This document shows positions 1 through 8,995 of a stretch of DNA of 64,000 nt, piece by piece (the first letter of the stretch is position 1; the number at the start of each line of letters is the position of its first letter). Origin of the DNA: Mycolicibacterium komossense (GTDB lineage Bacteria > Actinomycetota > Actinomycetes > Mycobacteriales > Mycobacteriaceae). The stretch covers positions 186,001 to 250,000 of the forward strand of contig NZ_JACKTY010000012.1 of assembly GCF_025822605.1 (NCBI RefSeq), written 5' to 3'. Under the pieces are notes generated by a model. That model was given only the letters and a program-made list of their open reading frames with translations. It had not been told where the DNA came from and did no database searches. Made by a program: the position numbers and the translations under genes.

Positions 1-727
1 CGGTCAGATGTTCGGCGATCGCGAGACGTACGTCGAGGCCGACGATGTCGGTCGTCTTGAGAGGTCCGACGGGGTGGCGGTAGCCCAGCGTCATTGCGGT
101 ATCGATGTCTTCTGCCGAGGCGACCCCTTCGTCGAGCATCCGCATGGCTTCCAGAGCGATGGCCACACCAAGCCGGCTACTGGCGAAGCCAGGGGAATCG
201 GTCACCGTGATGGCCGTCTTGCCCAATCCGGCCACCCAGCGCTGGGCTTGCTCGACGAGTTCGGGTGTCGTCCGGCTGCCGACCACGACTTCGACCAGAT
301 CGCTGACGGGGACCGGGTTGAAGAAGTGCAGTCCGATGACCCGGCCGGGATGCGGAAGGTGTTCGGCGATCCGGTCGATGGACAGGGAACTGGTGTTGGA
401 GCCTATCGCCGCGTGTGGGGCGACATCGGCGATCACGGTGAGGATTCGGCGTTTGAGATCGACCAGCTCTGGCACTGCTTCGATGACCAGTTCTGTGTCG
501 GCCAGTGCCGCCGGATCGGTGTCGACGATGATATCGCCAGTGGCGTTGACACCCTTTTCGGCGGCTTTGGCCAGGCTCTTTTCGACGCGTTCGCGGGCCG
601 CCTCCGCGGTGCGGTCGTCGCCCTCGATGACGGTGACCTGTGCTCCGACGACAGCGAATGCGTGCGCGATACCGGCGCCCATGCGGCCCCCGCCGTAAAC
701 GCCGACCTTAGAGGGTATTTCGGTCAC
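1..727 (-). CDS. paaH: 3-hydroxyacyl-CoA dehydrogenase, 3' end cut by window edge
   Basis: NAD-dependent 3-hydroxyacyl-CoA dehydrogenase, here probably oxidising 3-hydroxyadipyl-CoA to 3-oxoadipyl-CoA in phenylacetate breakdown. The GTG start at 727 gives an N-terminal Rossmann loop (VYGGGRMGAGIAHAF), and the family signature GLHFFNPVPV follows. About 242 codons are present of the usual ~285, so the C-terminus lies outside the window. The GTG overlaps the stop of the enoyl-CoA hydratase gene by 4 bases, so it is probably translationally coupled as the last visible gene of the paaABCDE operon. The family is clear; the exact substrate is inferred from context, and a 3-hydroxybutyryl-CoA dehydrogenase is the alternative. 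Confidence 0.9.
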   Translation of the reverse strand, partial: MTEIPSKVGVYGGGRMGAGIAHAFAVVGAQVTVIEGDDRTAEAARERVEKSLAKAAEKGVNATGDIIVDTDPAALADTELVIEAVPELVDLKRRILTVIADVAPHAAIGSNTSSLSIDRIAEHLPHPGRVIGLHFFNPVPVSDLVEVVVGSRTTPELVEQAQRWVAGLGKTAITVTDSPGFASSRLGVAIALEAMRMLDEGVASAEDIDTAMTLGYRHPVGPLKTTDIVGLDVRLAIAEHLT

Positions 728-1470
728 TTTCTCTCCTTGCGTCGTTCGAGGAACGAGGTCATTCGGTCGTGTTTGTCCGAGGTTTCGAAGAGGACGGCCT
801 GGGCGACGTTGTCGATGAGGGGATGGGCTGCGCGGGGTGCGTGGAAAACTGACTTCGTGAGCCGTACCGCCAGTGGCGCCTGACCTGTGATCCGGTCAGC
901 AAGTCGGTGTCCGGCGGCTTCGAGGTCGGCGGCGGGTACCACCTCGTTCAGCAGTCGCGCCGCGTGCGCCTCGGTTGCGGTCAGGGTCCTGCCGGCAAGG
1001 AGAATCTCTTTGGCCAGTGGTTCGCCGACAAGCTCGCTGAGCCGCCACGCGGCGCCGGCGGCGGCCAGAATGCCGAGCCCGGGCTCGGGGTTGCCGATCT
1101 TGACCATTGGTGTGCCGATACGGAAATCACAGGCGTAGGCCAGTTCTGCGCCGCCGCCGAGGGCGTACCCGTCGAGCAGTGCGACGACCGGCATCGGCAG
1201 GCGGTGGATCCGGTCGAAGATGGCGGAGTTGATGCCGGCCAGAGCATCGTCGCGGCGTCGTTCACGCAGTTGGCCGATATCGGCGCCGGCGGCGAAGGTA
1301 CCGCCGGAACCGATGAGCAGCGCTACTCGTGGAGACCGTTCGAGTTGTGCACATGCGTCGTGGAGCGCAGACACCAGGGCTTGGTCGATGGCGTTGCGCA
1401 CTTCAGGACGGTTGAGTCGCAACACCACCCGGTCATCGAATTCTTCCACCAGAAGGGGCATTTCGCTCAT
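724..1470 (-). CDS. Enoyl-CoA hydratase/isomerase of the paa operon
   Basis: Crotonase-family protein of 248 aa. The two glutamates of true hydratases are kept: one in GGGAELAYACD and one in KIGNPEPGLG. The oxyanion-hole regions GGTFAAGADI and DGYALGGGAE are also present. In the phenylacetate pathway two crotonases act, PaaG (ring 1,2-epoxide to oxepin-CoA isomerase) and PaaF (2,3-dehydroadipyl-CoA hydratase). Only one is seen here and I cannot tell which. The ATG at 1470 is chosen because it overlaps the thiolase stop in an ATGA junction; a longer reading frame upstream lies inside the thiolase gene and is not real. Confidence 0.88.
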   Translation of the reverse strand: MSEMPLLVEEFDDRVVLRLNRPEVRNAIDQALVSALHDACAQLERSPRVALLIGSGGTFAAGADIGQLRERRRDDALAGINSAIFDRIHRLPMPVVALLDGYALGGGAELAYACDFRIGTPMVKIGNPEPGLGILAAAGAAWRLSELVGEPLAKEILLAGRTLTATEAHAARLLNEVVPAADLEAAGHRLADRITGQAPLAVRLTKSVFHAPRAAHPLIDNVAQAVLFETSDKHDRMTSFLERRKERK

Positions 1471-2633
1471 GGCCGCTCCAGTAGCAGCGCAGATCCTTGC
1501 CCGACGCCGACACACATGGTGGCCAGTCCGCGACGACCACCAGCGCGCTCGAGTCGGTTCAGCAACGTCACTGTGATGCGAGTGCCTGAGCATCCCAGCG
1601 GATGACCCATGGCGATCGCGCCACCGTCGCTGTTGACGAGTTCGCTGTCGAGGCCGAGGTCGCCGATGCACGCCAACGCCTGCGCAGCGAATGCTTCATT
1701 CAACTCCACGGCATCGAGATCATCGACGGTCCAGCCGGTTCGGGCGAGCACCTTGTGCGTGGCCGGAACCGGACCGATGCCCATGACGTCGGGGGCGACA
1801 CCTGCGTTGGCTGCCCCGACAACCCGGGCGCGTGGCGTCAACCCGTGCCGTGCCGCATAGCTCTCGCTGACCAGGATCACCGCTGCGGCACCGTCGTTGA
1901 GCGCACTCGAGTTACCGGCGGTGATCTTTCCACCCGGCCCGTGGATCGGTTTGAGACCCGCCAACCTCTCCAATGTGGTGTCCGGCCGTGGACCTTCGTC
2001 GACGGCGGTGTCACCTACGGCGATCACCTCGTTGTCGAAGTGCCCGTTCTTCCAGGCATTTACAGCACGCTGGTGGGAGCGCAGCGCGAAAACATCACAC
2101 TGTTCGCGGCTGAAGTTCCACCGCTCGGCGACGCGCTCAGCGGTCTGCGGCATCGTGAGCGTGGTGTCGGCATCGAAGGTTGGATTGGTGAATCGCCAAC
2201 CGATCGAGGTGTCGAAACTCCCGCCGGGTTTCGACCAAGCGCGGCTGGGCTTTTCAGTGACCCATGGCGCTCGGGTCATGGATTCGACACCACCGGCGAC
2301 CACCACATCGGCGTCGCCGGCGGCGATCGCCTGCCGTGCCATCGCAATGGCGCTGAGCCCGGAGGCGCACAGTCGGTTGACTGTGACACCCGGTACGGAG
2401 TCCGGTAATCCGGCCAGCAGGGCGGCCATCCGCGCGACGTTGCGGTTGTCCTCGCCAGCTTGGTTCGCCGCTCCAAAGATCACTTCGTCGATGTCGGAGG
2501 GATCAACCCCGCAGCGGTCGACGACCGCGCGCACTGCGGTGGCGGCCAGATCGTCCGGTCGGATCGCGGCGAGGGCGCCGCCGTAGCGGCCGATGGGCGT
2601 ACGAAGACCGTCGAGGATGAATGCCTCAGGCAT
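1467..2633 (-). CDS. paaJ: Acetyl-CoA acyltransferase (3-oxoadipyl-CoA thiolase type)
   Basis: Thiolase of 388 aa, the normal family length. The acyl-accepting cysteine lies in VNRLCASGLSA (about residue 90). The C-terminal catalytic blocks NEAFAAQAL and GGAIAMGHPLGCSG are intact. The start region FILDGLRTPIGRYGGAL resembles PaaJ/PcaF proteins that cleave 3-oxoadipyl-CoA to succinyl-CoA and acetyl-CoA. A good Shine-Dalgarno (AAAGGA) precedes the ATG. It sits between paaE (23-bp gap) and the enoyl-CoA hydratase (4-bp overlap), so it is in the same transcription unit. Substrate is inferred from context; a general beta-oxidation thiolase is possible. Confidence 0.9.
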   Translation of the reverse strand: MPEAFILDGLRTPIGRYGGALAAIRPDDLAATAVRAVVDRCGVDPSDIDEVIFGAANQAGEDNRNVARMAALLAGLPDSVPGVTVNRLCASGLSAIAMARQAIAAGDADVVVAGGVESMTRAPWVTEKPSRAWSKPGGSFDTSIGWRFTNPTFDADTTLTMPQTAERVAERWNFSREQCDVFALRSHQRAVNAWKNGHFDNEVIAVGDTAVDEGPRPDTTLERLAGLKPIHGPGGKITAGNSSALNDGAAAVILVSESYAARHGLTPRARVVGAANAGVAPDVMGIGPVPATHKVLARTGWTVDDLDAVELNEAFAAQALACIGDLGLDSELVNSDGGAIAMGHPLGCSGTRITVTLLNRLERAGGRRGLATMCVGVGQGSALLLERP

Positions 2634-2656
2634 CGGAGTCCTTTGGTTGTGGGGTC

Positions 2657-3745
2657 TCAGGCGTCGAAGTCGACGGTCACTTCTGTACTGATGGGGAAGG
2701 TCTGGCAGGCCAGGATGAAGTTGTCGGCCACCTCTGCGGGTTCGAGCGCGTAGTTACGCACCATGTCGACCTCACCGTCACAGACCTTGGCGCGGCACGT
2801 GCCGCACACTCCGCCTTTGCAGGCGAAGGGCAGGTCGCCGCGGGTCTCCTGTGCGGAGTCCAGGATGGTCCTGTCCCGCGCCATGGTGGTGGTGGCGGCC
2901 CGCCCGTCGAGCACGACGGTGACTTCGCTGGTGTCGCCGCCGATTACGCGGTCGCGGTGGCGCAGCTGCGGGGGAGGGGCGTCGACGTAGAACAGCTCGA
3001 AGTGCACCCGCTCGGCGGGGACCCGCAGCTCGCTGAGCACCAGCCGCGCGTCGGCAAGCAGGCCGAACGGGCCGCACAGCCAGACGTGATCGACCTCGTG
3101 GACGGGCACCAACGCGGTGAGCAACTCGCGCAGTCGTTCTGCGTCCAAGCGGCCGGAGAACAGCTCGACGTCACGAGCCTCGCGGGAGAGCACGTGGATC
3201 AGATCGAATCGGTGATGATGGGCGTCTTTGAGGTCGGCGAGTTCGTCGGCGAACATCACCGAGGTGGTGGTGCGGTTACCGTAGAGCAGCGTCACATGCG
3301 CCGACGGGTTGGTCAGTACCGTCGCCGCGATCGACAGCATGGGGGTGATGCCGGATCCTGCGGCGATGCAGAGGTGGCGCCCCCCTTGCTGGGCATCGGC
3401 GCGAAAGCTCCCAGTGGGTCCCTGCACCTCGATGCGGTCGCCGACCTTGACATCGCGCACCAACCATGACGAGAACAGCCCGTCCGGGATCTCCCGTACA
3501 CCGATGCGGGGCGCGCTGCCCGCTGGTGAGCAGATCGAATAGCTGCGGCGGTGCTCTACTCCGTCGACGGTGCGTCGCAGTGTGAGTGCTTGGCCGGCAT
3601 GGAATTCGAAGTTTTCGCGAAGGCTGTCGGGTACCGCGAACGTCACGGCCACGGCATCGTCGGTCACGCGCACGATGCGGGTCACCGTCAACGGGTGAAA
3701 CGCCGAAAGTGTGGCGCGGTCCTCTGGGGTCAGTAGGCCGGTCAC
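2657..3745 (-). CDS. paaE: Phenylacetyl-CoA epoxidase reductase subunit PaaE
   Basis: Flavin- and iron-sulfur-containing reductase passing electrons from NAD(P)H to the di-iron oxygenase PaaA. In 362 aa the order is a ferredoxin-reductase FAD domain (RRSYSICS at 66-73), an NAD-binding domain (IAAGSGITPM near 128-137), and a C-terminal plant-type [2Fe-2S] domain with CKGGVCGTC (Cys309, 314, 317) and the fourth cysteine at 347. This layout is typical of PaaE. The GTG start at 3745 follows a strong AAGGAG site placed in the end of paaD, with only one base between the genes. Confidence 0.95.
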   Translation of the reverse strand: MTGLLTPEDRATLSAFHPLTVTRIVRVTDDAVAVTFAVPDSLRENFEFHAGQALTLRRTVDGVEHRRSYSICSPAGSAPRIGVREIPDGLFSSWLVRDVKVGDRIEVQGPTGSFRADAQQGGRHLCIAAGSGITPMLSIAATVLTNPSAHVTLLYGNRTTTSVMFADELADLKDAHHHRFDLIHVLSREARDVELFSGRLDAERLRELLTALVPVHEVDHVWLCGPFGLLADARLVLSELRVPAERVHFELFYVDAPPPQLRHRDRVIGGDTSEVTVVLDGRAATTTMARDRTILDSAQETRGDLPFACKGGVCGTCRAKVCDGEVDMVRNYALEPAEVADNFILACQTFPISTEVTVDFDA

Positions 3746-3746
3746 C

Positions 3747-4268
3747 TCAAATCTCCTTCACGTGGTCGAACGGCTCCAGACACGTCTGACAGCGGTAGAG
3801 CGCTTTGCACGCCGTCGAACCGAACTCCGAGGTCACCTCGACCTCGGTGGACGCGCATTGCGGACACCGCACGGCGCGGCGCGTGGGTGACAGTTGCAGG
3901 GCGACCGGGCCGCGGTGTCGTGGTGCGGGCCCTGGTGCTGAGATCCCTGCCTCGGTGATTGCCGCCCGACCCGCCGGGGTGATCCAATCGGTCGTCCATG
4001 CGGGGTGCAGCGAAACTCGGACTCGAACATCGTCGAAACCGTTGTCCTGCAATCTATGTACGAGATCGTCCCGCATGGTGGCCATGGCCGGGCACCCGGA
4101 GTAGGTGGGGGTGATAGACACGACGACTGTGGTCCCGTCGAGCTCGACCTCGCGCAGTACACCCAGGTCGGCCAGAGTCAGCATCGGCAGTTCAGGATCG
4201 ACGACGGTCGCCGCCACCGTGCGAGCACGATCGAGGTCGACCAGGCGAGGCTCGATCATGGTGCTCAC
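3747..4268 (-). CDS. paaD: Phenylacetyl-CoA epoxidase maturation subunit PaaD
   Basis: PaaD-type MIP18/DUF59 protein, thought to help assemble the iron centre of the PaaABCE epoxidase. The 173-aa product has the family N-terminal half (VVDPELPMLTLADLGVL; TPTYSGCPAM) and a C-terminal zinc-ribbon-like part with two cysteine pairs, RCPQCASTEVEV and LYRCQTC. The GTG at 4268 overlaps the stop of paaC (GTGA); an in-frame ATG at 4259 is the alternative. A much longer reading frame upstream runs antisense-like through paaC and is ignored. Confidence 0.93.
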   Translation of the reverse strand: MSTMIEPRLVDLDRARTVAATVVDPELPMLTLADLGVLREVELDGTTVVVSITPTYSGCPAMATMRDDLVHRLQDNGFDDVRVRVSLHPAWTTDWITPAGRAAITEAGISAPGPAPRHRGPVALQLSPTRRAVRCPQCASTEVEVTSEFGSTACKALYRCQTCLEPFDHVKEI

Positions 4269-5218
4269 CAGGTTCCCTCGGGATGTGCGCGGGCGACGAC
4301 CTGCATCTCGGCCAGCAGCCTGCTCAGCGCTTCGGTGTGCAGACCATGGCGGCCTGTGCGGCGTTGCACCCCGGCCAGGGGCCGGGCCGTCGGCCGCTCG
4401 AGACCGGCGGCCACCAGTACCTGCTCGATCACCACGTCGATCTCGTCGGCGACGGTGGCCGGGTCGACCCCGACTCCCGTGGCGGCGGCTTCGCGCTCCA
4501 CCGGATGGGTGTCCCGCAGCTCTCCCCACAGCGGCCAGAGGCCGGTCATGGCGGCAACGAGCCGTCGGCGAGACTCATCGGTGCCCTGCGCCAGCGTCAC
4601 GAACCAGCGGCCCGCGAAATCTCGATGATAGGCAAGCTCTTTGACGCCCTTGGCCGCGACGGCGGCCAGCACCGCGTCGGTGCTGTGCGCGAGGCGTTCG
4701 AACAGCGCGAGCCGCCAAGTGGCGAACATCAGGATCCGGGTGATGGCCTCGGCGAAGTCACCGTTGGGAACTTCGGCTAAGTGGATATTGCGGAACTGGT
4801 CCTGGTCGCGGAAGAACGCCAGCCGGTCCTCATCGGGTACCGGTGATCCTGAGGGCAGGGTGGGAACGACCGACGCGTCGGCAGCGGCGGCCCGGGCGAG
4901 CAGCAGCCGTGCCTGCCCCAACAGGTCGAGCGCGATGTTGGCCAGCGCGATGTCCTCTTCGAGGTCCGGAGCGTTGCTGCACCACTGCGAAAGCCGTTGT
5001 GACAGAACCAGTGCGTCATCGCCGAGCATCAGACAGTATTGCGCCAGGACGGTCGGGTTCACGCCGGCGGGGATGGTGGTGTCCACTCCAGCGAGCGGGT
5101 CTTCGAAGTCGGTGCCGAAAGCCCAGTGGGCGTCGTTGACCAGCAGGCCGGCGTAGGCATTCTCGTGCTCGTCGGTTGCGGGGGTATGTACGTCAGGCAT
5201 AGGTGTCTCCGCGCTCAC
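4265..5218 (-). CDS. paaC: Phenylacetyl-CoA epoxidase structural subunit PaaC
   Basis: Ferritin-like four-helix protein of 317 aa that pairs with PaaA in the epoxidase. Recognisable blocks are YCLMLGDDALVLSQRLSQWC, DIALANIALDLLGQARLLL and KELAYHRDFAGRWFV. The last two are helices typical of PaaC, where most metal ligands of the catalytic subunit are absent. About 45 N-terminal residues precede the conserved core, so a later start is conceivable. The GTG at 5218 overlaps the paaB stop (GTGA), matching the tight coupling of the whole run. Confidence 0.94.
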   Translation of the reverse strand: MSAETPMPDVHTPATDEHENAYAGLLVNDAHWAFGTDFEDPLAGVDTTIPAGVNPTVLAQYCLMLGDDALVLSQRLSQWCSNAPDLEEDIALANIALDLLGQARLLLARAAAADASVVPTLPSGSPVPDEDRLAFFRDQDQFRNIHLAEVPNGDFAEAITRILMFATWRLALFERLAHSTDAVLAAVAAKGVKELAYHRDFAGRWFVTLAQGTDESRRRLVAAMTGLWPLWGELRDTHPVEREAAATGVGVDPATVADEIDVVIEQVLVAAGLERPTARPLAGVQRRTGRHGLHTEALSRLLAEMQVVARAHPEGTW

Positions 5219-5511
5219 ATGTGGGGTACGTGGTCGGGGATGTCGTAGAAAGTGGGATGCCGGTACACCTTGTCGCCGCTGGGGGCGAACAACGGATCCT
5301 TCTCATCCGGGCTGGAGGCCACGATCCGGTCGGAGCGAACCGCCCAGATGCTGACACCTTCGTTGCGCCGGGTATAGACATCGCGGGCATGGCACAGCGC
5401 CATCTCGTCGTCAGGGGCATGCAGGGAGCCGACATGCACGTGGTTGAGACCTCGTTTACCGCGGACGAAGATCTCATACAGCGGCCATTCACCGCTGATC
5501 TGGTGGGTCAT
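5215..5511 (-). CDS. paaB: Phenylacetyl-CoA epoxidase subunit PaaB
   Basis: Small 98-aa subunit that bridges PaaAC heterodimers in the epoxidase. The sequence [20 protein letters not shown] and the [16 protein letters not shown] block are characteristic and cover nearly the whole protein. The ATG at 5511 overlaps the paaA stop by 4 bases (ATGA) and its own stop overlaps paaC. Length is as expected for the family. Confidence 0.95.
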   Translation of the reverse strand: MTHQISGEWPLYEIFVRGKRGLNHVHVGSLHAPDDEMALCHARDVYTRRNEGVSIWAVRSDRIVASSPDEKDPLFAPSGDKVYRHPTFYDIPDHVPHM

Positions 5512-6455
5512 CGGGTGAGTTCCTTCTGTTTGGACGCGAACGCGGTGGCTGCCTCACGCACCCACGCTCCCTCGTCACGGGCCTTTCTGCGGTGGGCGAT
5601 GCGCTGAGCGTTGCAGGGACCGTCACCTTTGACCACGGCCCGGAACTCGTCCCAATCGATCTCGCCGAAGTCGTGTGACTGCCGATGCTCGTTCCACTTC
5701 AGGTCCGGGTCGGGCAACGTGACGCCGAGTGCTTTGGCCTGGGGGATCGACATATCGACAAACCGTTGGCGCAATTCGTCATTGGTGTGTGTCTTGATAC
5801 CCCATGCCATGGATTGCTCAGTGTTGGGAGAGGCGTCATCGGGTGGGCCGAACATCATCAGCGCCGGCCACCAGAACCGGTTGACCGACTCCTGCACCAT
5901 GGCGCGCTGGGCGTCGGTACCGCGCATCATCGTCATCAGCAGCTCGTACCCCTGCCGCTGGTGAAATGACTCCTCCTTGCAGATTCGGATCATCGCGCGG
6001 CCGTAGGGCCCGAAAGACGTACGGCACAACGGAACCTGGTTGCAGATCGCAGCGCCGTCCACCAACCAGCCGATGGTGCCGACGTCGGCGTAGGTCAGGG
6101 TGGGGTAGTTGAAGATCGACGAATATTTCTGTGCGCCGCTGATCAGCAGGTCGGTCAGTTCCTGCCGGGACGCACCCAACGTCTCCGCTGCTGAGTACAG
6201 GTACAGCCCGTGACCGGCTTCGTCCTGCACCTTGGCCAACAGGATCGCTTTGCGTCGCAGTGAGGGAGCACGACCGATCCAGTTGCCCTCGGGTTGCATT
6301 CCGATGATCTCTGAATGCGCGTGCTGCGCAACCTGTCTGATGAGCGTTTTGCGGTAGGCATCGGGCATCCAGTCGCGGGGTTCGATGCGTTCCTTGGCGG
6401 CGACGGTCGCCTCAAACCGTGCGGCGAGTGTGGGATCTGCGACGGCCGAGGACAT
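5508..6455 (-). CDS. paaA: Phenylacetyl-CoA epoxidase catalytic subunit PaaA
   Basis: Di-iron oxygenase subunit (315 aa) that epoxidises the ring of phenylacetyl-CoA. Conserved ferritin-like helices carry the metal-ligand motifs: [21 protein letters not shown] (an ExxH-type helix) and [15 protein letters not shown] (second EExxH helix). The start ATG at 6455 is chosen for its strong GGAGGTG ribosome site 5-9 bases upstream; the longer frame from 6560 crosses the promoter. First gene of the minus-strand operon and divergent from paaZ, with a shared 125-bp control region. Confidence 0.96.
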   Translation of the reverse strand: MSSAVADPTLAARFEATVAAKERIEPRDWMPDAYRKTLIRQVAQHAHSEIIGMQPEGNWIGRAPSLRRKAILLAKVQDEAGHGLYLYSAAETLGASRQELTDLLISGAQKYSSIFNYPTLTYADVGTIGWLVDGAAICNQVPLCRTSFGPYGRAMIRICKEESFHQRQGYELLMTMMRGTDAQRAMVQESVNRFWWPALMMFGPPDDASPNTEQSMAWGIKTHTNDELRQRFVDMSIPQAKALGVTLPDPDLKWNEHRQSHDFGEIDWDEFRAVVKGDGPCNAQRIAHRRKARDEGAWVREAATAFASKQKELTR

Positions 6456-6580
6456 GGGCACCTCCGGTGCTTGGACGACTTCTCGCGGGCTATTTACTGA
6501 CCGAACGGTCTGTACTATGTTGGCACACGCAGAGCGGACCGCGCAATGGCCCGCGCGCATCGATCGGAAGGAAGCTCATC
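6456..6580. promoter_or_regulatory. Divergent paaA/paaZ promoter region with inverted repeat at 6495-6514
   Basis: The 125 bases between the start codons hold TACTGACCGAACGGTCTGTA (6495-6514), an inverted repeat whose halves match at all but one pair around a central AA. The core GACCG..CGGTC is what a dimeric regulator would bind, and TetR-family PaaR proteins of corynebacteria are known to use ACCG/CGGT half-sites. Either TetR gene nearby (8996 or 12040) could encode the regulator; that link is inference. A TACTATGTT stretch just to the right could be a -10 element for paaZ, but I do not assign promoters firmly. Confidence 0.6.
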
Positions 6581-8629
6581 GTGAGCGCACTGCTGGAGAG
6601 CTATATCGCGGGACAGTGGTTTCGCGCCCAAGACGAGGGAGAGCCGGTCGTAGACGCGGTGACCGGAGAGGAGGTCGCCCGGGTCTCGAGCCGCGGCCTG
6701 GATTACGCGGCATTGGTGAACCATGCTCGCTCGGTCGGTGCGCCGGCGATCCAGGCCCTGACCTTCCACGAGCGAGCGGGCCTGCTCAAGTCCCTGGCCA
6801 AACATCTCGGCGGTGTCAAAGACGAGTTCTACGCCCTGTCCGCGCGCACCGGTGCCACCCGGCGCGATTCGATGGTCGACATCGACGGCGGTATCGGCAC
6901 GGTGTTCTCCTATGCGAGCAAAGGCACGCGCGAGCTGCCCAATGACACCATCGTGCTCGACGGCCGGTTCGAGCCGCTGGGCAAACAGGGCACCTTCCTG
7001 GGCCAGCACATCTACATCTCCCGGCCCGGGGTCGCGGTGCAGATCAACGCCTTCAACTTTCCGGTCTGGGGCATGCTGGAGAAGCTCGCGCCTGCCTTCC
7101 TTGCCGGTCTGCCCAGCATCGTCAAGCCGGCCAGTCAGACCGCCTACCTGACCGAGGCCGTCGTGCGCAGGATCCTCGAGTCCGGCATCCTCCCCGAGGG
7201 CAGCATCCAACTGGTGTGCGGCAGTGCCGGCACGCTGCTCGACGAGCTGACCGAACAGGACTGCGTTGCGTTCACCGGTTCAGCCCACACCGCGGCGATC
7301 CTGCGCAACCACTCGTCGGTGCTGCACGGCGGTGTCCGGTTGGGGGTGGAGGCCGACTCTCTCAACAGCGCGATCCTGGGTCCCGACGTCATGACCACCG
7401 ATCCTGAATTCGACCTGTTCGTCAAGAGCGTGGTGACCGAGATGACGGTGAAGGCCGGCCAGAAGTGCACGGCTATCCGCCGGGTTCTCGTCCCAGTGGA
7501 CATCGCCGACGAGGTCGTCGACGCGATCAGTGCGAAACTCGCCAAGGTTACTGTCGGCAACCCCTCCGACGACAGTGTACGAATGGGAGCGCTGGCCAGT
7601 CTCGCCCAGCGCGACGAGGTGCGAAAAGCAGTTGAGGCACTGGGGAATGCGGCCGACATCGTGTTCGGTGACCCGAATCAGGTCGATGTCGTCGGCGCCG
7701 ACGCCGAGAAGGGCGCGTTTCTGTCCCCGGTGTTGCTGCGGGCCCGTCCGGGTGCGGTTGAACCGCACGATATCGAGCCGTTCGGTCCGGTGGCCACCGT
7801 GCTGAGCTACGGCAGCATCGCCGAGGCGGTCGAGCTTGCCGCGCGGGGTCGGGGCAGCCTGGTCGTGTCCCTCGTGAGCCACGACCCCCAGGTGGCCCGA
7901 GACGTGGCGCTCGGGGTGGCGCCGTGGCACGGCCGGCTGCTGGTTCTCGATCGCGACGACGCAGGCGAATCCACCGGCCACGGCAGCCCGCTGCCGGTGC
8001 TGGTGCACGGCGGGCCCGGGCGCGCGGGCGGTGGCGAGGAACTCGGCGGAATCCGCGCAGTCCTGCACCATATGCAGCGCACCGCGATTCAAGGATCACC
8101 GGACATGCTGACGGCCGTCACGGGCCAGTGGTTCACGGGATCGCGGCGCCGCGGCGGCGAAGTGCACCCGTTCCGCAAGAGTCTCGCTGAGCTCAAGATC
8201 GGCGACAGCATCGAATCGGACTCCCGGCAGGTGACGCTGGACGATATCGATCACTTCGCCGAATTCACCGGTGACACGTTCTATGCCCATACCGATCCGG
8301 AGGCGGCAGCGGCCAATGCGCTGTTTGGCGGCATCGTCGCTCACGGCTACCTCGTGGTGTCGTTGGCTGCCGGACTTTTCGTTGAGCCCAACCCGGGTCC
8401 GGTGTTGGCGAACTTCGGAGTCGATAACCTACGTTTCCTGACGCCGGTGAAGGCCGAGGACACCATTCGGGTGACGTTGACTGTCAAGCAGATCATTCCT
8501 CGTTCGAGTGCCGACTACGGCGAGGTGCGCTGGGACGCGGTGGTCATCAACCAAGAGGGCGCTGCGGTGGCCACCTATGACGTACTGACACTGGTTGCAA
8601 AGACCTGGCCGCAGGAAGGGCAGAACTGA
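6581..8629 (+). CDS. paaZ: Oxepin-CoA hydrolase / 3-oxo-5,6-dehydrosuberyl-CoA semialdehyde dehydrogenase
   Basis: Bifunctional ring-opening enzyme of 682 aa, nearly the length of E. coli PaaZ. The N-terminal ~520 residues are an aldehyde dehydrogenase with Glu257 (GVEADSLNS) and Cys296 (AGQKCTAIRR), aligning with the catalytic Glu256/Cys295 of the E. coli enzyme. The C-terminal ~150 residues are a MaoC-like (R)-hydratase domain (FAEFTGDTFYAHTD, with catalytic Asp and His) that hydrolyses oxepin-CoA. The GTG at 6581 has an AAGGAAG ribosome site; upstream in-frame extension overlaps the promoter. Transcribed away from paaA. Confidence 0.95.
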   Translation: MSALLESYIAGQWFRAQDEGEPVVDAVTGEEVARVSSRGLDYAALVNHARSVGAPAIQALTFHERAGLLKSLAKHLGGVKDEFYALSARTGATRRDSMVDIDGGIGTVFSYASKGTRELPNDTIVLDGRFEPLGKQGTFLGQHIYISRPGVAVQINAFNFPVWGMLEKLAPAFLAGLPSIVKPASQTAYLTEAVVRRILESGILPEGSIQLVCGSAGTLLDELTEQDCVAFTGSAHTAAILRNHSSVLHGGVRLGVEADSLNSAILGPDVMTTDPEFDLFVKSVVTEMTVKAGQKCTAIRRVLVPVDIADEVVDAISAKLAKVTVGNPSDDSVRMGALASLAQRDEVRKAVEALGNAADIVFGDPNQVDVVGADAEKGAFLSPVLLRARPGAVEPHDIEPFGPVATVLSYGSIAEAVELAARGRGSLVVSLVSHDPQVARDVALGVAPWHGRLLVLDRDDAGESTGHGSPLPVLVHGGPGRAGGGEELGGIRAVLHHMQRTAIQGSPDMLTAVTGQWFTGSRRRGGEVHPFRKSLAELKIGDSIESDSRQVTLDDIDHFAEFTGDTFYAHTDPEAAAANALFGGIVAHGYLVVSLAAGLFVEPNPGPVLANFGVDNLRFLTPVKAEDTIRVTLTVKQIIPRSSADYGEVRWDAVVINQEGAAVATYDVLTLVAKTWPQEGQN

Positions 8630-8928
8630 TGTACCGCTTGACGATTCAGTATCGGACGCCTGCTGATCCGGAGGCGTTCGACACACGCTATTTCGAGCAG
8701 CATGTGCCGCTGTGCCGGCCGCTGCCCGGGTTGCGGGCCGCGTCGTTCTCGAAACCGCGGATACTCGGTGACGGGACAGCGCCCTACCTGGTGGCCGAGT
8801 TCGATTTTGACGATGCCGTCGCTCTCAAATCGGCGCTGCGGTCACCGGAGATGGCCGTGGTGGCCAAGGACGCCGAGGCGCTCCCCGCCGAGCGGGTGAT
8901 GTTCACCGCCGAAATCGTCGGCGGGTGA
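8629..8928 (+). CDS. EthD-family small protein
   Basis: 99-aa ferredoxin-like-fold protein of the EthD/dimeric alpha-beta barrel type: YRLTIQYRTPADPEAFDTRY followed by EQHVPLCRPLPGL is the usual N-terminal strand and helix. EthD proteins often sit beside degradation enzymes and are thought to act as isomerases or stabilising partners, but no reaction is known for this one. Its ATG overlaps the paaZ stop (TGATG), so it is almost certainly co-translated with paaZ and may assist handling of a reactive ring-opened intermediate (inference). Confidence 0.8.
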   Translation: MYRLTIQYRTPADPEAFDTRYFEQHVPLCRPLPGLRAASFSKPRILGDGTAPYLVAEFDFDDAVALKSALRSPEMAVVAKDAEALPAERVMFTAEIVGG

Positions 8929-8935
8929 CCCTCCG

Positions 8936-8975
8936 GCGCGCTGCGGTTCCTCGTCGCTGAGGGCCCGCAGCGCGC
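8936..8975. terminator. Hairpin between EthD gene and TetR gene
   Basis: GCGCGCTGCGG (8936-8946) pairs perfectly with CCGCAGCGCGC (8965-8975) around an 18-base loop. It starts 8 bases after the EthD stop and ends 20 bases before the TetR start. There is no T-run, so it may be a mycobacterial-type terminator, an attenuator lowering regulator expression, or an RNA-stability element. Confidence 0.5.
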
Positions 8976-8995
8976 AGCGTGGGAGCATGGTGGCT

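Noticed and set aside
8..883. Long plus-strand frame at the left edge
   Set aside because: It is the antisense of the hydroxyacyl-CoA dehydrogenase and hydratase genes, which have clear family motifs; the plus-strand translation has none.
2621..3469. 282-aa plus-strand frame opposite paaE
   Set aside because: Shadow of paaE caused by high GC; no motifs and no ribosome site.
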